Below the pieces are notes generated by a model, which saw only the letters and a program-made list of their open reading frames with translations, was not told the origin of the DNA and ran no database searches. This document shows positions 56,894 to 64,000 of a DNA stretch of 64,000 bases, piece after piece. This DNA comes from CAWIUB01 sp963839175 (GTDB lineage: Bacteria > Actinomycetota > Actinomycetes > Mycobacteriales > Jatrophihabitantaceae). The first letter of the stretch is position 1, and every line of letters starts with the position of its first letter. The stretch spans positions 87,964-151,963 of the forward strand of contig CAWIUB010000035.1 of NCBI GenBank assembly GCA_963839175.1, read 5' to 3'. The translations under genes were made by a program, and so were the position numbers.

Positions 56894-57517
56894 TCATGCC
56901 GTTCGGGTGCCCGGTTCGGTGGGTTGGAGTAGTCCGGCTGCTCGAGCGGCCTGGACGCGGCGCGCGGCGGTCCGGTAGCTGACGTGATGGCCGCGGCGCG
57001 CCTCGAGGGCAGCCTGGACAGCGACAACCGGTGATCCGTCCAGGTGCTCGGTGTAGACGGCGGCGACCAGCTCGAGCTCGGAACGGGCGCCGGCGCCGCG
57101 CGCAGCCTGTTGCAGGTCGCGCCGACCGCGCGCGGCTTGGTCCGCATCGACGGGGCCGGCCGTCATCTCGCGTACCCCGTCGGCCTCGGACTGGATGTGC
57201 AGAGCCAGGTGGTCGAACACGGCGACGGTGAGCTCGTCGAGGCCGAGGTCGGCGAGGTCCTGGGCGGTGATGCCGCGGCCGGCGCGCTTCGCGGTGATGT
57301 GCAGCTCAACGCAAGTCGGCGCGTAATCGGTGCGGCGGCCGTCGATGTCGCGCATCTCGAACCTGGCCTCGAGGTCAGGATCGGCGCCGAGTCCGGTGAA
57401 CCGATTGGAGACGAACCGCGGCACCATCACGTCACCGACCCGCACGTCCCCGCTCCACTGGCCGCGTGCGTGCCGGCGCGCGTCCGCGGCGAACGTGCCG
57501 ATGCCTCGCCACACCAT
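56894..57517 (-). CDS. Unknown protein of the integrative element
   Basis: This 207-residue protein uses the ATG at 57517, chosen because AGGAGG lies six bases upstream. The C-terminal 50 residues (AVQAALEARRGHHVSYRTAA, then ARRVQAARAAGLL) read as a helix-turn-helix, so a DNA-binding or regulatory role is plausible. The N-terminal part has VGDVMVPRFVSNRF and no recognised family. It is upstream of, and coupled to, the integrase N-terminus, as for regulators of integration. Confidence 0.62.
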   Translation of the reverse strand: MVWRGIGTFAADARRHARGQWSGDVRVGDVMVPRFVSNRFTGLGADPDLEARFEMRDIDGRRTDYAPTCVELHITAKRAGRGITAQDLADLGLDELTVAVFDHLALHIQSEADGVREMTAGPVDADQAARGRRDLQQAARGAGARSELELVAAVYTEHLDGSPVVAVQAALEARRGHHVSYRTAARRVQAARAAGLLQPTEPGTRTA

Positions 57518-57637
57518 CCAAGGCCTCCTATGCCAAAACACCCGAAGAAACTGTCCGAGTCAGTGGGTGTCGTTATCTGCCAGAATAGGTGCTGACCAAT
57601 GGCAAGTCAACGCCAACCAACGCAAGAGGAGATCCGG

Positions 57638-57898
57638 ATGAGTGAGCTCGCCGCATATTTGAAGACCGAGGACGTTGCCGTCCGGCTCCGCACCTCGCCG
57701 GGGACGGTGCGTTATTGGCGCTGGGCCGGTACTGGTCCGACCGGCTGGGTAACCGTCGGTCGCCGCAAGCTGCTGCCTGTCGAACGGCTCCGCGAATACG
57801 AGGACCGCATTCGCGCCGAGGCGCTGAGTGAGGACCGCATCCGCGCCGAAGCACTGACCAGGCCCCACCCGATCACCGGCAACGGCGACGCGGCCTAA
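57638..57898 (+). CDS. Excisionase/MerR-type helix-turn-helix protein
   Basis: The 86-residue protein has an excisionase-like HTH at about residues 7-35 (KTEDVAVRLRTSPGTVRYWR, then WAGTGPTGWVTVGRRKLL). The ATG at 57638 has GAGGAG six bases upstream, better than the earlier in-frame ATG at 57599. Residues 52-68 repeat (DRIRAEAL twice) through a tandem 30-bp duplication. It is divergent from the integrase-side genes and probably controls excision or transcription of the element. Confidence 0.78.
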   Translation: MSELAAYLKTEDVAVRLRTSPGTVRYWRWAGTGPTGWVTVGRRKLLPVERLREYEDRIRAEALSEDRIRAEALTRPHPITGNGDAA

Positions 57899-57906
57899 GC
57901 AAAAGC

Positions 57907-57934
57907 AACCCGCCCGGCGCGTGCCGAGCGGGTT
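57907..57934. terminator. Hairpin after the excisionase-like gene
   Basis: The arms AACCCGC (57907-57913) and GCGGGTT (57928-57934) with an inner CCGGC/GCCG pair form a hairpin 9 bp beyond the stop. No T-run follows. Confidence 0.55.
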
Positions 57935-57982
57935 GATGTCCGGATCACTGCCAACCACTAACAGCTGAGGACTGATGCAATC

Positions 57983-58575
57983 GTGACACAGAACGACGGC
58001 TCTAGCGAGCAGCCAGAGCAGCTAGACCCCTTCGACCCCGTGCGACTCCGCGCCAGCGCGCTGAGGACATCGGCGTCGAGAAGGTGCTACTAACGGTGCC
58101 GGTCCGCAAACCGTTGCGCACCGAGTTCTTCCGGGTCCACCCCGACCCCGCGTTCTCGCTCGACTGGGCAGTACTCGAGCGGAACGAGGAGCAAGATCGC
58201 GAGATCTTCTGGGTCACCGAGAAGTTCCGCGGCGAGCTCGTGGACGAGTTGAAGCCGCACCGGCTCTTCGTCTGCATCAACAAGCGTGGGGTGGTCTTCA
58301 TTTGGCCCGCCAAACTGCCGTCGGCAGATAACACGGGCGGGCGGCGCTGGCACGAATCAGGTCTCAAGATCGCCGAGTATGCCAAGACCCGCTGGGTCAA
58401 AATGGCGGGGAAACGCGACCTCGGCGCCTACGAAATGTTCGAGGCACGCGGCGATCTCGGCGATCCCGTCTGGCCGGAGAAGTCCCTGGCCGAGCTACTG
58501 CGGCTGGGCTTCGAGGGAAAGGTGATCGACTCGCTCGATCACCCGGTGCTGCGCGAGCTCGCCGGCGAGATGTGA
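57983..58575 (+). CDS. Unknown protein upstream of the polymerase (frameshifted)
   Basis: The N-terminal part (GTG at 57983, TQNDGSSEQPEQLDPFDPVR) is one frame and the body (GVEKVLLTVPVRKP, then FRVHPDPAFSLDWAVLERN) another. The break is at AGCGCGCTGAG near 58054, where a GC duplication would explain the shift. The repaired protein has about 196 residues. The body has acidic and aromatic segments (EIFWVTEKFRGELVDELKPH, GVVFIWPAKLPS) and no recognised family. Its stop is one base before the polymerase start (TGAGGTG), so the two are probably translated together; it may be a polymerase accessory protein. Confidence 0.62.
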
Positions 58576-58576
58576 G

Positions 58577-60331
58577 GTGTACGGCCTGCCGTACCAGGAG
58601 GTTTGGGCCCTGGACTTCGAGTTCGTCCCGAGGTCCGGGGCCCTGCCCGTTCCGGCCTGCATGGTGGCGCGGGAGCTGATCTCCAATCGGCTGATCCGGT
58701 TGTGGCGGGACGAGTTGGGCAGCGCGCCGCCGTTCCCGACGGACGAGTCTGTGTTGTTCGTGGGCTACTCCTCGAGCGCGGAATGGGGATGCTTCGCAGC
58801 CCTCGGCTGGCCCATGCCGGCCCGTGTGCTCGACCTGTACGTCGAGTTCCGGGCCAAGACCAACGGCATCCCATTGCCGATCGGTCGGTCGCTGCTGGGC
58901 GCGCTGAGCTACCACGGGATCCGCTCGATCACCAGCGACGTGAAGCACGCCGAGCGCGCATTGGTTATGCGTGGCGGCCCGTGGTCGCACGACGAGCGTC
59001 GGCAGATCCTCGAGTATTGCCAGACCGACGTTGACTGCCTCGGACCGTTGCTCGAGCACATGATCGTCGGCATCCGATCCTCGAGGCAAGGCTTCGGCCA
59101 GGCACTGCTCCGCGGCCGGTACATGACCGCCGTGGCCCGGATGGAGCACACCGGCGTTCCGATCGACGTCCCCACTTTGACCCGGCTGCGCGCCGGTTGG
59201 GGCGGCATCAAGGCCGAGCTCGTCCAGCAGATCGACAAGGACTACGGCGTGTACGAGAACACCACGTTCAAGTCCGGTCTGTTCGCGGCATGGCTGGCGG
59301 ACCGGGGCATTCCCTGGCCGCGTACCTCCACTGGCCGGCTGCAGCTCGATCAGGACACCTTCCGCGACATGTCCAAGAGCCACCCGGAGCTGACACCTCT
59401 CAAGGAGCTCAGGCACGCGCTGAGCGAGATGCGGGTCGAGGAGTTGGCCGTCGGCGAAGACGGACGCAATCGCGCGTTGCTCAGTCCGTTCGGCACGCGC
59501 ACCGGTCGCAACACCCCGTCGAACACGAAGTTCATCTTCGGCCCGAGCGTGTGGCTGCGGGGCCTGATCAAGCCGGCGGCCGGCCGAGCGCTCGCCTATA
59601 TCGACTGGTCATCGCAAGAGATCGCCATCGCTGCCGTTCTCTCTGGTGACGGCGCGCTACTCGAGGCGGTGCAGAGCGGCGACCCGTACCTGACGTTCGC
59701 CATCCGAGCCGCACTGGCGCCGCCAGAGGCCACCAAGGCCACCCACGGCGCGATCCGGGACCTGGCCAAGGTCTGCCTGCTCGGCACCAATTATGGAATG
59801 CAAGCGCCGTCGCTGGCCGACCGCACCGGCCTGTCGGCGATCGAGGCGCAGGACCTGCTGCGGCGGTTGGCTCGGACGTTCCCGACCTACACCGAGTGGG
59901 CGCAGCACGTCATCGACGTAGGGCAGCTGACCGGCCGGCTGTCGACGGTGTTCGGCTGGCCGCAGCACTTCACCGACGGCGCTGTGCGGCCCACAGCGCT
60001 GCGCAACTACCCGATGCAAGGGAACGGGGCGGAGATGCTGCGGCTGGCCTGCTGCCTGGCCACTGAGGCCGGCGTCGAGGTGTGTGCTCCGGTGCACGAT
60101 GCGCTGCTGGTCGAGGGTCCCGCCGGCGAGCTCGAGGATGTCGTCACGGCTACCAGGGCGGCGATGGCGGAGGCGAGCGCCACGGTGCTGGACGGCTTCG
60201 AGGTCGCGACGGACGTCAACGTGGTGCGCTACCCGGACCGGTACGCCGACCCTCTAGGCGCGGTCATGTGGGCCCGGGTGATGGGCCTGCTGGACATGCG
60301 AGAGGTGCGAGATGTCGGGGCTATCGCGTAG
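58577..60331 (+). CDS. Stand-alone family A DNA polymerase with 3'-5' exonuclease domain
   Basis: This 584-residue polymerase lacks the 5' nuclease of cellular Pol I. The exonuclease domain has ALDFEFVP (Asp13, Glu15) and LEYCQTDVDCL (Tyr147, Asp151), although the middle acidic motif is weak. The polymerase domain has GTRTGRNTPSNTKFIF, motif A YIDWSSQEIAIAAVLSGD (Asp343), motif B AIRDLAKVCLLGTNYG (Arg394, Lys398, Tyr406) and motif C APVHDALLVEG (His507, Asp508). All key polymerase residues are present, so it should be active. It follows the unknown gene by one base and lies beside an integrase and excisionase-like gene, suggesting it replicates an integrative element. Confidence 0.88.
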   Translation: MYGLPYQEVWALDFEFVPRSGALPVPACMVARELISNRLIRLWRDELGSAPPFPTDESVLFVGYSSSAEWGCFAALGWPMPARVLDLYVEFRAKTNGIPLPIGRSLLGALSYHGIRSITSDVKHAERALVMRGGPWSHDERRQILEYCQTDVDCLGPLLEHMIVGIRSSRQGFGQALLRGRYMTAVARMEHTGVPIDVPTLTRLRAGWGGIKAELVQQIDKDYGVYENTTFKSGLFAAWLADRGIPWPRTSTGRLQLDQDTFRDMSKSHPELTPLKELRHALSEMRVEELAVGEDGRNRALLSPFGTRTGRNTPSNTKFIFGPSVWLRGLIKPAAGRALAYIDWSSQEIAIAAVLSGDGALLEAVQSGDPYLTFAIRAALAPPEATKATHGAIRDLAKVCLLGTNYGMQAPSLADRTGLSAIEAQDLLRRLARTFPTYTEWAQHVIDVGQLTGRLSTVFGWPQHFTDGAVRPTALRNYPMQGNGAEMLRLACCLATEAGVEVCAPVHDALLVEGPAGELEDVVTATRAAMAEASATVLDGFEVATDVNVVRYPDRYADPLGAVMWARVMGLLDMREVRDVGAIA

Positions 60332-60340
60332 GTGCGAGGC

Positions 60341-60397
60341 ATCGAGGGTATCGAGGGAGGGTATCGAGGGAGGGTATCGAGGGTATCGAGGGAGGGT
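60341..60397. repeat. Short tandem (iteron-like) array after the polymerase gene
   Basis: Five units built on ATCGAGGGT (9 bp) and ATCGAGGGAGGGT (13 bp) follow in the order 9, 13, 13, 9, 13 without gaps. The array starts 10 bp after the polymerase stop. The units are strongly G-rich on the plus strand. It may be an origin-type iteron array or a G-rich structural repeat; position beside a polymerase gene makes an origin worth testing. Confidence 0.8.
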
Positions 60398-60418
60398 ATG
60401 GCACCCTATAAAAGCATC

Positions 60419-61528
60419 TTGGGGCTATTCAGCTGACCGGACTAAGATGATGTAGTGATGCGGTACGGCCGCGAGCTGGTGTGCACTATCCGAGGTCGGC
60501 CGGCGAGCTGCGCTCGTGGTTCGCGACCGATGCGGACTGCCTGGATTATCTGGACTGGCTGCGCTGGCCAGACGGCTTCGCCTGCCCGCGTTGTGGGTAC
60601 ACGGGCGGATGGCTGGTTGCCGATGGCCGGTACAAGTGCGTGGCCTGTGGGAAGCGGACGTCGGTGACCGCGGGGACGCTGTTCGACCGGCGCCGCACGC
60701 CGCTGACGGTGTGGTTCGAGGCGTGCTGGCTGTTCGCCTCGGGCAAGGACGGCATGTCGGCGTTGAGCCTGCAGCGCTCGCTGGAGATCGGCTCCTACGC
60801 GACCGCCTGGGCGATGCCGCACCGGCTGCGGTCGGTGCTGGTACGTCCGGGTCGCGATCGGCTCACCGGCACCGTGGAAGTCGACGAGACCACGTCGGCG
60901 GTGAGGAGCCCGGGCTGCGTGGCGGGCGCGCCAAGGGCAAGAAAGTCCTGGTAGGAGTGCCGATCGAGGTGATCGAGCCGCGCGGGTTCGGGCGGTGCCG
61001 GATGCAGGTGCTCACCGACGCCTCCGCCGCGACGCTGCACGCGTTCATCACCGCGAACGTCGAGCCGGAGCGCAGTGATCACCGACGGCTGGCCGGGCTA
61101 CCAAGGCATCGAACGGCTCGGCTACACCCACGAGCCGCGCAGCCAACGCGCCGCCCGTGCCCGCGGCGAGGACCCCGGCAAGCTGCTGCCCGGTGTCCAC
61201 CGGGTCGCGTCGCTGGCCAAGCGCTGGCTGCTGGGCACCCACCAGGCCTCGGTCGAGGACGCCCATCTGCAGAGCTACCTGAACGAGTTCGTCTTCCGCT
61301 TCAACCGGCGCCGATCCCGCGCCCGCGGCATGCCCTTCTACCGCGTCCTCAACTCGCCGTCGCCCACCCGCCGGTGCGCTACCGCGAGCTAGTGGCAGAC
61401 CCGAAGCCCAAGCTGTCCCGCCCAAGCCGCCGGGAGGAGGTGGCCACCCACCGAGCCTGGACCGGCCCCGCGCGGACCGCCCATGGCGCCGGGCGTCCAG
61501 CGCATTGGTCCGGTCAGCTGAATAGCCC
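60419..61528. mobile_element. IS1595-family insertion sequence
   Basis: The element of about 1,110 bp has 21-bp perfect inverted repeats at 60422-60442 and 61507-61527, beginning GGGCTATTCAGC. It is flanked by 8-bp direct repeats AAAGCATC (60411-60418 and 61529-61536), the size expected for this family; the exact outer boundary is uncertain by one or two bases. It carries a zinc-ribbon transposase. Confidence 0.88.
60481..61392 (+). pseudogene. IS1595-family transposase (frameshifted)
   Basis: The N-terminal zinc ribbon is CPRCGYTGGW...YKCVACGKRT. The DDE-type core follows as TGTVEVDETT in one frame, GGRAKGKKVLVGVPIEVIEP in another and VITDGWPGYQGIERLGYTHE in a third, continuing to LNEFVFRFNRRRSRARGMPF. 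The frame changes near 60895 and 61072, and perhaps again near 61360. Either the copy is decayed or it shares the indel problem of the window. The near-perfect ends and target repeats argue for a recent insertion, so errors are plausible. Confidence 0.75.
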
Positions 61529-61819
61529 TAAAGCATCTATTCCCGCCCCGCTCCCCCTATAAGCTTATTGGGGAAGTCAAGAACCTTGTCAAGCAGGGAA
61601 ACTCCCTTTCTGTGGGATTGATTGAGTAGAAAACTTCCCTTTCCTGGTGTGGACTAGTTGAGCTGCAACGTGTGAATCCTTCCTACAGCCCCCATATTCG
61701 TTAGGCCACGCGCCTGTGAGTGAGGTGCTGGACCTCACTGGGGCCTCAACGGGGCTGGCGATCAGCGATTCGGCCAGCCGTAATCACGGGCCGGATCTTC
61801 ACCATGAGGTGAATCTTCA
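61529..61819. other. Intergenic region with a perfect hairpin
   Basis: No gene was found in this 291-bp stretch, which is AT-richer than the rest. It holds two imperfect copies of a motif (GAAACTCCCTTTCTG and GAAAACTTCCCTTTCCTG, near 61598-61650) and a perfect hairpin AGTGAGGT-GCTGG-ACCTCACT at 61719-61739. The hairpin could be a terminator or an integration site; the motif copies could be iterons. None of these roles is established. Confidence 0.45.
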
Positions 61820-61969
61820 ATGAGGCTGACGGGGTTCTTTGCCGTGACCATCCCCGCCGTCGCACAGCGGGTTGGGCCCGGGGCGAAGATGGAGCACGTG
61901 ACTCGTTCTCCGCAGCCCCGCCCCCATCACCTGCTTGGCACCTGGCGGCAGACGCCTGGACAGAACGGG

Positions 61970-62854
61970 ATGACTATCACTGGTGTTGAGCACATCTCGG
62001 CCGATGCCTTCACATCCATCGCGGCTGCCGTAGGCAGGTACAGGGATCTATCGGAACGAATTAACTTCTACCTCGTGGCGGCAAGCTTCACGGGCCTAAA
62101 TGATCTGATGACGACTTACTCGAACCTTGATCAGTACGGCGCGGCGTTTTGACGCGTTGATCAGCAAGTGGTCACGCGGCTGTTCATGCAACAGATGTTG
62201 AACTGGCTCGTCGCCACACGATTCTACCTAGAGTCCGAGAAGTCCCTGCTCGTCGCGCGCCATGGACGATCAAGCAATCAGGTCGAAGAGTTCGAGCACG
62301 CTACTCACGACGCGTATGACGGGCACCCCGGCTATCGCTTCATGTACAAGCTGCGGGACTTCGCGCAGCATGGCGGCACACCACTTTCGGGACTCCTGGT
62401 TCAATCGTCCAGCAGCGGTGGAAGCGAGCTCGTGCCCCATCGACGGCGCGAGGCTTTACTTGAAGCAAGATTCAATTGGGGGACCGTACGCAAGCAAATT
62501 GAGGCGGGTGATGAGGTTATCCCGCTTCTGCCTCTTGCGGGGCAAGCAATGGACGGACTACGTCATATTGAGCGTGTTGTTGTTCGTCACCATGCAGCTG
62601 ACGTGGTGACTGATGCCGCAGTCCTGGTCGACGCCGTGGAGCGGGTCAGCGCTACCGAAGGCCATCCAGCGGTCTTTTCGCTTCCCGCACCGGATCGAGA
62701 CGGCCCGATCTCATGGGCCACACTGCCATCGATTAGCTCTCTGCAATCTGTTAAGGATTACGTCGCAGCGGGCCGTGAGCTGGAACAGCGTCCCGACGAC
62801 GACCCCCAACGCCGCTACAGGCGGGAGCCGCCCGGCGTGCAAGCGCGGCCGTGA
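61970..62854 (+). pseudogene. HEPN-like protein with an in-frame stop
   Basis: Two segments in the same frame, 61970-62152 and 62168-62854, are separated by a single TGA at 62150-62152. The N-terminal helix (SIAAAVGRYRDLSERINFYL) and the body (NWLVATRFYLESEKSLLVAR, RFMYKLRDFAQHGG) are helical and look like one protein. RDFAQH in the body has the Arg-x4-His pattern of HEPN RNase domains. Joining a different frame at the stop (AAFDALISKW) is also possible, so an indel is an alternative. A GTG start of a small gene overlaps its stop. The HEPN assignment rests on this motif and the helical character. Confidence 0.5.
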
Positions 62855-63054
62855 GCGCGCTCCTCGACGGAGGTCCGCACCACCTTGACCAGACCGTTGT
62901 CAACATCCTCAACGAGGATCAGGACAGTGGGCCGCTCATCAGTGGTCTCACGGATATGAGCCGCGGTCTCCTGTTGATTGTTTCGCAAGCGCTGGGCACA
63001 ACGCCTCAGCGGATGCTCGGAGCGATGACTCCACGACAAGAGAACAACCCATAG
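62851..63054 (+). CDS. Small protein overlapping the HEPN-like gene
   Basis: The 67-residue protein (GTG at 62851, MSALLDGGPHHLDQTVVNIL) overlaps the HEPN-like stop by 4 bp (GTGA), which suggests co-translation. No family recognised. As HEPN toxins often come with a small partner, it could be an antitoxin, but this is speculation. Confidence 0.45.
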   Translation: MSALLDGGPHHLDQTVVNILNEDQDSGPLISGLTDMSRGLLLIVSQALGTTPQRMLGAMTPRQENNP

Positions 63055-63453
63055 AGACCTCCGGCGTTGCGTTGCCTGGAATCCGCCAAGTGATAGGTGG
63101 CGCCCATTCGCCCCCGGACCAAGGGCAAACTCGCTAATGCCGTGTTTGGGGGGTGAGCTCGATCACCGTACTTCGCGCTGTAGAACTCGTACGCCAGCTG
63201 GCCCGAGCCAAACAGACGAGGGGCACCGCAGAAGATCCGGAAGAGTGGCTGACGCACAATCCCGGCGACAGGGTTGAAGGAATCTTTCGACCGGCTCGAT
63301 CGCTGAGAGCGTCCCGGCTCAGGGTGGCGAGCTGTTCGAGATCCTCGTCCGTTCTTTCCGAGACAGGAGCCACCATGAGGGCAGTGGCGGGATGCTGCCG
63401 AGATGCCATTGGCAAACATCTTCCGCGTGCGGAATAACTTCTTATGTAAGGGA
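63055..63453. other. 399-bp region without an assigned gene
   Basis: I could not support a gene here. Short frames on both strands exist (for example leftward LAYEFYSAKYGDRA and LMVAPVSERTDEDLEQLATL), but they lie in different frames, lack convincing starts and resemble no family I know. The region is where the truncated HsdR reading frame ends, so it probably contains a deletion or insertion junction. Confidence 0.4.
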
Positions 63454-64000
63454 TTAATCGTCAATTGTCGAGATACACACTCGGCTGGTCGAATCGAGGA
63501 CGTTAGACGCGAGGTGCTGAACGTTGTATTCCGCCGGGAACCTTCGCTGCGTCTCAGGGATGGTGAACTTGTCGAATTCCAAGTTCGTCTGTTTCCCAAG
63601 ATTGGATCGATCGACCAGGAAGAGGATCCGCTTCGCATCGGCGTGTTTGATCAGCCGGTAGCAGATGTTCGCGGCTGTGAACGTCTTCCCCGAACCTGTC
63701 GCCATCTGGATCAGCGACCTAGGTCGGTCCTCAGCCAGAGACCGCTCGACGTTGCGGATGGCCTCCGCCTGCTTGCCCCATAGTCCGTGCTCATCTAAAG
63801 GTGGCATGTGCTTTAACCGTGCCCGGAACGTCGGGCACTCCGAGTCGCTTGCGATCTGGTAGGACCACTCCGCCAAAGTCTCCGGGCGGTGAAACGTGAA
63901 GACGCGGCGGCTGCGAGCGTCGGGGTCGTAGCCGTTGGTGAATCGTGTTTCCGCGCTCGTGGACTCGTAGATGAAGGGAAGGGGGTAGACCGGTGGTGTC
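63454..64000 (-). pseudogene. hsdR: Type I restriction enzyme subunit HsdR, fragment
   Basis: The frame is open to the window edge and reads PPVYPLPFIYESTSAETRFT, then DPDARSRRVFTFHRPETLAE. It continues with LWGKQAEAIRNVERSL, Walker A IQMATGSGKTFTAANICYRL and ILFLVDRSNLGKQT, typical of the HsdR nuclease/helicase subunit. It stops after RVCISTIDD, before the DEAD-type Walker B and remaining helicase motifs, so it is truncated. The rest of the N-terminus lies outside the window. It marks a broken restriction-modification locus next to the integrative element. Confidence 0.82.

Noticed and set aside
60341..60397. Tandem array as a CRISPR
   Set aside because: The units are 9-13 bp without unique spacers and there are no cas genes, so it is not a CRISPR array.
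63134..63437. Small frames on both strands at the end of the window
   Set aside because: They lack family resemblance and convincing starts, and adjacent protein-like segments lie in different frames.

Overview
The window is about 70% GC and reads as a chromosome segment of a high-GC actinobacterium of the mycobacteria/Frankia-related kind. Supporting markers are mycothiol synthesis (mshB), an extended 7Fe-type ferredoxin, a DUF3117 microprotein, actinobacterial-type glycogen genes, and a sigE-rseA-htrA-tatB cluster next to an O-methyltransferase. Many genes (dapD, dapE, tag, glgC/glgA, a LOG protein, fdxC, mshB, typA) have counterparts in the Rv1165-Rv1224 stretch of Mycobacterium tuberculosis, reshuffled here. 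No rRNA, tRNA or CRISPR array was seen.

Layout. 1-1.7 kb: remnant mobile DNA (start of a serine recombinase, an HTH protein, a DUF5372 protein, the end of an ISL3 transposase). 1.7-6.0 kb: envelope-stress block (VOC protein, TatB, HtrA, RseA, SigE, divergent O-methyltransferase). 6.0-6.9 kb: VapBC module beside a broken acetyltransferase. 7.0-9.6 kb: saccharopine/lysine dehydrogenase-like enzyme plus ALDH7-type dehydrogenase, a probable lysine-catabolic pair. 9.6-13.6 kb: PspC protein and the transglutaminase / alpha-E / circularly permuted ATP-grasp operon. 13.7-19.6 kb: aminotransferase (DapC-like), FAD/Fe-S oxidoreductase, second VapBC, FAD oxidoreductase. 19.6-30.7 kb: glycogen genes, Pth2-like protein, leucyl aminopeptidase, DUF3117, enoyl-CoA hydratase, Tag, DivIVA-like protein, two LOG proteins, dapE, dapD. 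30.8-34.0 kb: ferredoxin, acetyltransferase, membrane proteins, mshB. 34.1-40.3 kb: five-gene peptide ABC transporter operon. 40.7-54.3 kb: omega-amidase/aminotransferase pair, AbiEi-like protein, TypA, SWIM + SNF2 helicase pair, third toxin-antitoxin pair, DEAD-box helicase, LLM oxidoreductase, AlaX-type editing protein.

54.4-64 kb is accessory DNA. It holds a tyrosine integrase split by an IS630-family element, an HTH/excisionase-like protein, an unknown gene abutting a stand-alone family-A DNA polymerase, a short iteron-like array, an IS1595-family element, a HEPN-like protein with a small overlapping partner, and a truncated type I restriction HsdR. The integrase-excisionase-polymerase combination suggests an integrative element that carries its own replicative polymerase. 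It is the most novel-looking part of the window.

One caution affects the whole annotation. At least ten conserved genes carry one-base frameshifts that a single inserted or deleted base would repair (ATP-grasp, dapC, FAD/Fe-S oxidase, dapD, GNAT, mshB, oppD-type ATPase, SNF2 helicase, alaX). They lie in otherwise intact operons, so sequencing or assembly indels explain them better than real pseudogenes.
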